The notes below the pieces were generated by a model. It did no database searches. It saw only the letters and a program-made list of their open reading frames with translations, and was not told the DNA's origin. Positions 31,598 through 36,968 of a DNA stretch of 36,968 nucleotides are shown in pieces (position 1 is the stretch's first letter; each line of letters starts with the position of its first letter). Made by a program: the position numbers and the translations under genes. The stretch is taken from contig JAEYTY010000070.1 in NCBI GenBank assembly GCA_023433775.1, positions 1-36,968 on the forward strand, given 5' to 3'. This stretch comes from Pseudomonadota bacterium (GTDB taxonomy: Bacteria; Pseudomonadota; Alphaproteobacteria; Rhizobiales; Devosiaceae).

Positions 31598-32158
31598 ATG
31601 ACTTTCGCCGTTATCAAGACGGGCGGGAAGCAGTACAAAGTTGCTGCCAACGACCTTATCAAGATCGAAAAGCTCGAAGCCGAAGCCGGCGACATCGTCA
31701 CCTTTGACGAAGTCCTGATGGTTGGCGACATCATCGGCGCTCCGCTGGTGGAAGGCGCTCTGGTCGCTGCTGAACTGGTCGAGACCCGCAAGCAGAAGAC
31801 CGTCATCATCTTCAAGAAGCGCCGCCGCCACAATTCGCGTCGCCGCAACGGTCACCGCCAGCTGCTCTCGACTGTGCGCATCACCGAAATCCTGACCGGT
31901 GGCGCCAAGCCGACGATCAAGGCTGCTGCCAAGTCTGAAAAGACCGAAGCCGTGTCGGAAAAGGCCCCGGCCAAGAAGGCCGAAGCCAAGACCGAAACCA
32001 AGGCCAAGGCTGCTGCACCCAAGGCTGACGCTGCCGAGGCTCCGGCCAAGAAGGCTGCAGCGCCCAAGAAGGCCGCCGCCAAGGAAGACACCGCCGCTGA
32101 AAAGCCGGCGAAGAAGGCCCCAGCCAAGAAGGCTGCACCCAAGGCCGACAAGGAATAA
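31598..32158 (+). CDS. rplU: 50S ribosomal protein L21 with long C-terminal tail
   Basis: The first about 102 residues are a standard L21: MTFAVIKTGGKQYKV, VLMVGD and the rRNA-binding KKRRRHNSRRRNGHRQ, ending VRITEIL. A tail of some 84 residues rich in Ala, Lys, Pro and Glu follows (repeated AKKA and PAKK units), giving 186 residues instead of the usual about 103. Such tails occur in Hyphomicrobiales L21 and resemble histone-H1-like low-complexity regions; their role is unknown. rpmA follows 12 bp later, the universal order. Confidence 0.97.
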   Translation: MTFAVIKTGGKQYKVAANDLIKIEKLEAEAGDIVTFDEVLMVGDIIGAPLVEGALVAAELVETRKQKTVIIFKKRRRHNSRRRNGHRQLLSTVRITEILTGGAKPTIKAAAKSEKTEAVSEKAPAKKAEAKTETKAKAAAPKADAAEAPAKKAAAPKKAAAKEDTAAEKPAKKAPAKKAAPKADKE

Positions 32159-32170
32159 GGAGCACTAGAG

Positions 32171-32437
32171 ATGGCACACAAAAAAGCAGGCGGTTCATCC
32201 CGCAACGGTCGTGATACCGCTGGCCGTCGTCTCGGCGTGAAGAAGTTCGGTGGCGAAGCCGTCATCGCCGGCAACATCATCATCCGTCAGCGTGGCACCA
32301 AGTGGGCTCCGGGCACAGGCGTTGGTCTGGGCAAGGATCACACCATCTATGCTCTGATCGACGGCAATGTCGCGTTCCGAACCCGCGCCAATTCCAAAGT
32401 ACACGTTTCCGTCGTTCCGGCAGAGGCCGCCGAATAA
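32171..32437 (+). CDS. rpmA: 50S ribosomal protein L27
   Basis: This 88-residue protein is a complete L27. MAHKKAGGSSRNGRDTAGRR is the N-terminal arm reaching the peptidyl-transferase centre, and IRQRGTKWAPGTGVGLGKDHT and FRTRANSKVHVSV follow. AAGGAG lies eight bases before ATG 32171. It shares the transcript with rplU and is followed by a strong terminator. Confidence 0.98.
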   Translation: MAHKKAGGSSRNGRDTAGRRLGVKKFGGEAVIAGNIIIRQRGTKWAPGTGVGLGKDHTIYALIDGNVAFRTRANSKVHVSVVPAEAAE

Positions 32438-32507
32438 TCCGGCAGGCCTGACCAACCAGCCGGAGACCAGTTCCCCGGCCGTGTTTGGACAGAAACATCC
32501 AGATCAG

Positions 32508-32541
32508 AGGGGAACCGGTCAGCCGGTTCCCCTTTTCGTTT
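32508..32541 (+). terminator. Rho-independent terminator after rpmA
   Basis: GGGGAACCGG (32509-32518) pairs with CCGGTTCCCC (32523-32532) around TCAG, followed by TTTTCGTTT. It lies about 70 bp after rpmA. Confidence 0.92.
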
Positions 32542-32556
32542 CTGGAGAAAACTGAC

Positions 32557-32718
32557 ATGACCCGCACCACCATCACTCTCCCCGCCTTTGCCGCCAATGC
32601 GCGTCTCGCCGGAGCAGTTGCCGCGTGGGCCAATGTCAATTTCGCCACCCGACGCCATTTCAAACTGCGTCACGCCACCATGGCTGCCGGTCACTCATGT
32701 CGGGATTTCAGTCTATGA
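32557..32718 (+). CDS. Possible 53-residue protein coupled to acetyltransferase gene
   Basis: A small open frame (MTRTTITLPAFAANARLAGA at the N-terminus) starts at ATG 32557 with GGAGA eight bases upstream, just after the rpmA terminator. Its TGA overlaps the following acetyltransferase start as ATGA. The peptide is basic in its second half (NFATRRHFKLRH) and matches no family I know. The good ribosome site and the coupled stop-start support real translation, possibly as a leader that feeds ribosomes into the acetyltransferase. Confidence 0.45.
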   Translation: MTRTTITLPAFAANARLAGAVAAWANVNFATRRHFKLRHATMAAGHSCRDFSL

Positions 32719-33242
32719 CCGAGCTCCGCACATCCCGGCTCCTCCTGCGTCCCTGCCGGTCCGATGACGCGCCCTGCTACGCCCTGGGCGTGGGCGAATA
32801 TGAGGTCGCCCGCTGGCTGCCTGCCGTGCCCTGGCCCTATACCCTGCCCATGGCCACCAATTTTCTGCGCGGCGCCACCATTCCCGCGCCCGAGCGCGCC
32901 ATGTTCATCATCGAGCGGCCCGGCAAGGGGCTCATCGGCTGCATGACGCTCAATTCCGAACTCGGTTTCTGGATCGCCCGGCCCCATTGGGGGCGCGGCT
33001 ATGTCACCGAAGCCGCGTCCGCCCTGATCGACTGGCATTTTGCCGGCACCGAGGCCGAGGCCATTCCCTGCAGCGCCATGCATAACAACGCCGCCTCTCT
33101 GCGCGTGCAGGCCAAGCTGGGCTTCACCGAAACAAGGCGCGAAATGCGTTTCTCCCAGGCCCTGCAACACAATGTCGAACTTGTGGTAACCCATCTGACA
33201 CGCAGCGACTGGCTGGCGCGGGAGAATATGCGATGCGCCTGA
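32715..33242 (+). CDS. GNAT acetyltransferase, RimJ/RimL-like
   Basis: This 175-residue GNAT protein begins MTELRTSRLLLRPC, the usual opening of RimJ/RimL-type acetyltransferases. It carries FWIARPHWGRGYVTEAASALIDW (acetyl-CoA loop) and MHNNAASLRVQAKLGFTETR (helix and beta-bulge motif), then ends in a short basic tail. ATG 32715 overlaps the stop of the small upstream frame; ATG 32697 is an alternative. Its substrate is unknown. A homologous gene follows 49 bp on, suggesting tandem duplication with divergence. Confidence 0.88.
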   Translation: MTELRTSRLLLRPCRSDDAPCYALGVGEYEVARWLPAVPWPYTLPMATNFLRGATIPAPERAMFIIERPGKGLIGCMTLNSELGFWIARPHWGRGYVTEAASALIDWHFAGTEAEAIPCSAMHNNAASLRVQAKLGFTETRREMRFSQALQHNVELVVTHLTRSDWLARENMRCA

Positions 33243-33291
33243 ACCATGTCCTGCCGGCGCCGGGCCGTCACGCGGTAAAGGAGCGGGCGCG

Positions 33292-33855
33292 ATGATGCCC
33301 ACCATCACCACATCCCGCCTCATCCTCCGCCCGCCCAGGGTCGATGATGCCGAGCCCATTGCCCACTACCTCAATGATTTCGAGGTGTCGGGAAATCTGG
33401 CGCGCGTGCCTTTTCCCTATCATCTCTCCGATGCCAAGGCCTGGCTGCGCACCCGCCGCTTGAATATGCCAATTGAAGAGACCAATTTTTCCATTGAAAT
33501 GCCGGGCACGGGCTATGTCGGCCATATCGGCTATCATCCCGGCGAGGCCGGTCCGACCATCGGCTATTGGCTGGGACGGCCCTTCTGGGGCCAGGGCATT
33601 ATGAGCGAGGCAGTGGCGGCCTGTGTGGACTGGTTCTTTGGCGCCAGCGACGCGCCGACCATCTATTCGGGCGTCTTTCACTTCAATGCCGCCTCTCTGG
33701 CCATCCAGAACCGGCTCGGATTTACCGAAACTGGACGCTCTTTCCTGCTCTGCCTTGCGCGGGGCGCTGAGGTAGAGCATATCGACACGCAGTTGACGCG
33801 TGAGCGTTTCCAGCAAAAGTGGGATCCGGTTTTGCGGACCGGAAACGCGACCTAA
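33292..33855 (+). CDS. GNAT acetyltransferase, RimJ/RimL-like
   Basis: This second GNAT protein, 187 residues, has TTSRLILRPPRVDDAEPI at the start, IGYWLGRPFWGQGIMSEAVAACVDWFF as the acetyl-CoA loop and HFNAASLAIQNRLGFTETG near the end. It shares the same motif layout as its neighbour. AAGGAG lies upstream of ATG 33292; a second ATG follows at 33295. obgE begins 25 bp after its stop. Probable roles are protein N-terminal or small-molecule acetylation; the target is unknown. Confidence 0.88.
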   Translation: MMPTITTSRLILRPPRVDDAEPIAHYLNDFEVSGNLARVPFPYHLSDAKAWLRTRRLNMPIEETNFSIEMPGTGYVGHIGYHPGEAGPTIGYWLGRPFWGQGIMSEAVAACVDWFFGASDAPTIYSGVFHFNAASLAIQNRLGFTETGRSFLLCLARGAEVEHIDTQLTRERFQQKWDPVLRTGNAT

Positions 33856-33880
33856 TGGACACCTGGAAGGCTCGAACACC

Positions 33881-34924
33881 ATGAAATTCCTCGACCAGGC
33901 CAAGATCTATCTTCGTTCCGGCGATGGCGGCGCGGGCGCGGTCAGCTTCCGGCGTGAAAAATTCATCGAGTTCGGCGGCCCCGATGGCGGCAATGGCGGA
34001 CGCGGCGGTGACGTCGTGGCCGAATGCGTCGAAGGGCTCAATACCCTCATCGACTATCGCTATCAGCAGCATTTCAAGGCCCCCACCGGTATTCACGGCA
34101 TGGGCAAGAACCGCTCCGGCGCCAATGGCGAAGACATTGTGTTGCGCGTGCCCAAGGGCACCCAGATCTTCGAGGAAGACAAGGAAACCTTGATCGCTGA
34201 CTTCACCGAGGTGGGCCAGCGCGTCGTGTTGCTCCAGGGCGGCAATGGCGGCTTCGGCAATGCCTATTTCAAGACCTCGTCCAACCAGTCGCCGCGTCGG
34301 GCCAATCCGGGCCAGGAAGGCACGGAGAAATGGGTCTGGATTCGCCTCAAGCTGATCGCCGATGCCGGCCTTGTCGGCCAGCCCAATGCCGGTAAATCCA
34401 CCTTCCTCGCCGCCGTTTCGGCCGCCAAGCCAAAAATCGCCGATTACCCCTTCACCACGCTCCACCCCAATCTGGGCGTCGTGCGCGTCGGTGAGCGCGA
34501 ATTCGTTCTCGCCGATATTCCCGGGCTCATCGAAGGCGCCAGCGAAGGCGTGGGCATTGGTGATCGTTTCCTCGGCCATATCGAGCGCTGCAACATCCTC
34601 ATCCATCTCATCGATGGCACCAATGAGGATGTGGCCCATGTCTATAAGGCCGTGCGCTATGAGCTCGCCGCCTATGCCGACGTGCTGGCCGAAAAGGACG
34701 AGATCGTTGTCCTCAACAAGATCGATGCTTTGAGCGAGGAAGAGATCAAGGCCAAGGTCAAGGCGCTGAAAAAGGTCAGCAAGGCCGAAATCCGCCTCGT
34801 TTCCGGCGTCACCGGCGCCGGTGTCGAACAGGTGCTCTGGGATGTCATCAATCATCTCGACGCTGAACGGGCCGAACAGGCCGAGGCCCAGCGGGTCCGG
34901 ACCGAAGAAAAGTGGACTCCCTGA
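33881..34924 (+). CDS. obgE: GTPase ObgE/CgtA
   Basis: This 347-residue Obg-family GTPase, involved in 50S ribosome assembly and stress control, has a glycine-rich Obg domain (residues 1-158, with GDGGAGAVSFRREKF and GGPDGGNGGRGGD). The G domain has G1 GQPNAGKST (166-174), G2 PFTTLHPNLG, G3 DIPG (212-215) and G4 NKID. ATG 33881 (MKFLDQAKIY) is the family start; the longer frame from 33800 only shadows the upstream acetyltransferase. Its stop overlaps the proB start (TGATG). Confidence 0.97.
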   Translation: MKFLDQAKIYLRSGDGGAGAVSFRREKFIEFGGPDGGNGGRGGDVVAECVEGLNTLIDYRYQQHFKAPTGIHGMGKNRSGANGEDIVLRVPKGTQIFEEDKETLIADFTEVGQRVVLLQGGNGGFGNAYFKTSSNQSPRRANPGQEGTEKWVWIRLKLIADAGLVGQPNAGKSTFLAAVSAAKPKIADYPFTTLHPNLGVVRVGEREFVLADIPGLIEGASEGVGIGDRFLGHIERCNILIHLIDGTNEDVAHVYKAVRYELAAYADVLAEKDEIVVLNKIDALSEEEIKAKVKALKKVSKAEIRLVSGVTGAGVEQVLWDVINHLDAERAEQAEAQRVRTEEKWTP

Positions 34925-36099
34925 TGTCGGCGGACGCTCTGGCGCGCTATCAGCGCATCACCATCAAGATCGGTTCGGCGCTATTGGTCGATGGCGCCGG
35001 AAAGCTGCGCGCGAACTGGCTGGCGGGTCTGGCCGAAGATATTGCGATGCTCAAAGCCGCGGGGCGCGAAGTCGTTATCGTCTCCTCGGGCGCCATTGCC
35101 CTGGGCCGTGGCCTCCTCGGCCTCTCGGCCATTGCCCTCACGCTTGAGCAGTCCCAGGCCGCGGCCAGCGCCGGCCAGATTGCCCTTTCCCAGGCCTGGG
35201 CCGAAGCCCTTGGCCGCCACAACATCGTCACCGGCCAGATCCTCATCACGCCAAACATCACCGAAGAGCGGCGCTACTTCCTCAATGCCCGCACCACCAT
35301 CCAGACGCTGCTTGGCCTGGGCGCCATTCCCATCATCAACGAGAATGACTCGGTCGCCACTGCCGAAATCCGCTATGGCGACAATGACCGCCTCTCGGCC
35401 CGCGTCGCCACCATGATCGAGGCCGACGTGCTGGTGCTGCTCTCGGATATTGATGGCCTCTATACCGCGCCCCCCGCCAAAGACCCCTCGGCCACCCATA
35501 TCCCGGAAGTCGCTGCCATCACCCCCGCCATCGAAGCCATGGCCGGCGGCGCGGCAAGCCATCTGTCCCGCGGCGGCATGACCACCAAGGTCGAGGCCGG
35601 CAAGATCGCGACCCAGGCCGGCACAGCCATGATCATCGCCAAGGGCACCGAGCCCCATCCGCTGAAGGCCCTGACCCAGGGCGGCCTCCACACGCTGTTC
35701 CACGCGGCCAGCAACCGCGCCCAGTCGCGCAAGCGCTGGATCATGGGCACCTTGGCGGTCGCCGGGTCCCTTCAGGTCGATGCCGGCGCCGCCCGTGCCC
35801 TCACGCTGGGCAAGTCGCTGCTGCCCATTGGCGTCACCAAAATTATCGGCGACTTCGAGCGCGGCGATACTGTCGCCATTCTCAATCCCGACGGCCGCGA
35901 GATCGCCCGGGGCCTTGCCAGTTTCGACAGCGAAGACGCCAAACTGGTCATCGGCAAGCGCAGCGATGCGGTGATTGAATTGCTCGGCTCGGGAAATCGC
36001 GGCGCCATGGTGCATCGCGACAATCTGGTCCTCACCGGCGCCCAGCACGACATGGGCGAAGACCAAAAGCAGCTGGAGGCCAATCATGAGCCAGACTGA
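34924..36099 (+). CDS. proB: Glutamate 5-kinase
   Basis: This protein of about 391 residues catalyses the first step of proline synthesis, ATP-dependent phosphorylation of glutamate. The amino-acid kinase domain shows ITIKIGSALLV near the start, VIVSSGAIALGRG, INENDSVATAEIRYGDNDRLSARVA and SDIDGLYTAPP, then GGMTTKVEAGKIAT. A C-terminal PUA domain follows (about residues 275-370). ATG 34924 overlaps the obgE stop; an in-frame GTG at 34912 is possible. It overlaps proA by 14 bp. Confidence 0.97.
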   Translation: MSADALARYQRITIKIGSALLVDGAGKLRANWLAGLAEDIAMLKAAGREVVIVSSGAIALGRGLLGLSAIALTLEQSQAAASAGQIALSQAWAEALGRHNIVTGQILITPNITEERRYFLNARTTIQTLLGLGAIPIINENDSVATAEIRYGDNDRLSARVATMIEADVLVLLSDIDGLYTAPPAKDPSATHIPEVAAITPAIEAMAGGAASHLSRGGMTTKVEAGKIATQAGTAMIIAKGTEPHPLKALTQGGLHTLFHAASNRAQSRKRWIMGTLAVAGSLQVDAGAARALTLGKSLLPIGVTKIIGDFERGDTVAILNPDGREIARGLASFDSEDAKLVIGKRSDAVIELLGSGNRGAMVHRDNLVLTGAQHDMGEDQKQLEANHEPD

Positions 36100-36968
36100 G
36101 CGCGTCGCAGGCGACATCACCGCCATCATGGCCGAAATCGGCCGTAACGCCCGCATTGGCGCCAATGCGCTCAAGATCGCGACCGCTGAACAAAAGCGCA
36201 CGGCCCTCCTCACGGCTGCCGGCGCCATCAACGCCCATCGCAAGAAAATCCTCGCGGCCAATGCGCTCGACATGAAGGCCGCCGAGGCGAAGGGCATTTC
36301 CAAAGCCTTTCTTGATCGCCTGCTGCTCACCGATGCCCGCATCGACGGCATTGTCGAAGCGGTCAAGACCATTGCCGAACTGCCCGATCCCGTGGGCACA
36401 GTGATTGCCGAATGGGACCGGCCCAATGGCCTCCATATCGAGCGCGTGCGCACGCCTCTCGGCGTTATTGGCGTCATTTTCGAATCCCGCCCCAATGTGA
36501 CGGCCGATGCCGGCGCGCTTTGCATCAAGTCCGGCAACGCCGTCATCCTGCGCGGCGGCAGCGACAGCTTTCATTCCAGCAATGCAATCGTCGAATGTAT
36601 GCTCGATGGCCTGCATCTGGCCGGCCTGCCCGTCGAATGCGTCCAGCTTGTGCCGACAACAGACCGCGAAGCCGTGGGCGAAATGCTCAAGGGGCTCGAG
36701 GGCAATGTGGACGTCATCGTGCCCCGCGGCGGCAAGACGCTGGTCGCCCGCGTCCAGTCCGAGGCGCGCGTGCCGGTCTTTGCCCATCTCGAGGGGCTGG
36801 TGCATGTCTATGTCGATAAATCGGCTGATCTCGACAAAGCCGTCTCCGTCACGCTCAACGCCAAGATGCGCCGCACCGGCATTTGCGGCGCCGCCGAAAC
36901 GCTGCTCGTCCATAAGGACGTGGTCGACACCCATCTGAAGCCCATCATCGCGGCGCTGATCGCCAAGG
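36086..36968 (+). CDS. proA: Gamma-glutamyl phosphate reductase, 5' part
   Basis: The frame from ATG 36086 stays open to the window edge (294 codons of a usual about 420). It reads MSQTERVAGDITAIMAEIGR, then VRTPLGVIGVIFESRPNVTADAGALCIKSGN and VILRGGSDSFHSSNAI. The conserved catalytic Cys appears in MRRTGICGAAETLLV. It reduces glutamyl phosphate to glutamate 5-semialdehyde for proline. The 14-bp overlap with proB indicates coupled translation. The 3' end is outside the window. Confidence 0.96.
   Translation, partial: MSQTERVAGDITAIMAEIGRNARIGANALKIATAEQKRTALLTAAGAINAHRKKILAANALDMKAAEAKGISKAFLDRLLLTDARIDGIVEAVKTIAELPDPVGTVIAEWDRPNGLHIERVRTPLGVIGVIFESRPNVTADAGALCIKSGNAVILRGGSDSFHSSNAIVECMLDGLHLAGLPVECVQLVPTTDREAVGEMLKGLEGNVDVIVPRGGKTLVARVQSEARVPVFAHLEGLVHVYVDKSADLDKAVSVTLNAKMRRTGICGAAETLLVHKDVVDTHLKPIIAALIAK

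Noticed and set aside
1..36968. CRISPR arrays, insertion sequences, prophage genes, toxin-antitoxin pairs
   Set aside because: No regularly spaced repeats, transposase, integrase or phage-like proteins were seen on either strand.

Overview
The window is high-GC, densely packed DNA from an alphaproteobacterium. The block rplU-rpmA-(acetyltransferases)-obgE-proB-proA at the right end, together with the Bug, TRAP and IclR-type gene content, fits Hyphomicrobiales, perhaps a Devosia- or Pelagibacterium-like genus. That placement is inference from gene order and style; no database search was possible.

Region 1 (1 to about 11.9 kb) is a catabolic locus. It holds a truncated alpha/beta-hydrolase fold protein, a cupin and an HpcH/HpaI aldolase, a three-gene unit (MmgE/PrpD, DUF6282-like metal hydrolase, quinone-oxidoreductase-like MDR), a LigI-like amidohydrolase, a tripartite tricarboxylate transporter (TctC facing TctB-TctA) and an IclR regulator. 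A 17-bp inverted repeat of the form RTTYCG-N5-CGAAAY occurs in five intergenic regions of this block, serving the control regions of essentially every unit except iclR itself. This suggests one regulon for uptake and breakdown of an unidentified polycarboxylate or lactone-type acid.

Region 2 (about 11.97 to 22.0 kb) is a compatible-solute locus. A MarR-type regulator (EctR-like) is divergent from a long minus-strand gene string, ectA-ectB-ectC-ectD-ask-ehuB-ehuC-ehuD-ehuA, followed by an MFS transporter. It makes ectoine and 5-hydroxyectoine from aspartate semialdehyde, with a dedicated aspartokinase. It also encodes an ABC importer for ectoines in the same apparent transcription unit.

Region 3 (about 22.0 to 29.6 kb) is a second catabolic locus: a D-2-hydroxyacid dehydrogenase, an iron-type alcohol dehydrogenase, an SDR, a TRAP transporter (dctP, dctM, dctQ), a DUF1330 protein and an IclR regulator. 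A perfect 21-bp palindrome between the DUF1330 gene and iclR has a 17/21 match in the divergent dehydrogenase promoter region. This links transporter, enzymes and regulator as a second probable regulon.

Region 4 (29.85 to 36.97 kb) is mostly housekeeping: tRNA-Ser(CGA), a gamma-glutamylcyclotransferase-like protein, an exported metallo-beta-lactamase-fold protein, rplU (with a long Ala/Lys-rich tail), rpmA, a possible 53-residue protein coupled to an acetyltransferase, a second acetyltransferase, obgE, proB and the start of proA, which runs off the window. No CRISPR array, insertion sequence, phage gene or rRNA was seen. All coordinates and motifs were read by eye.
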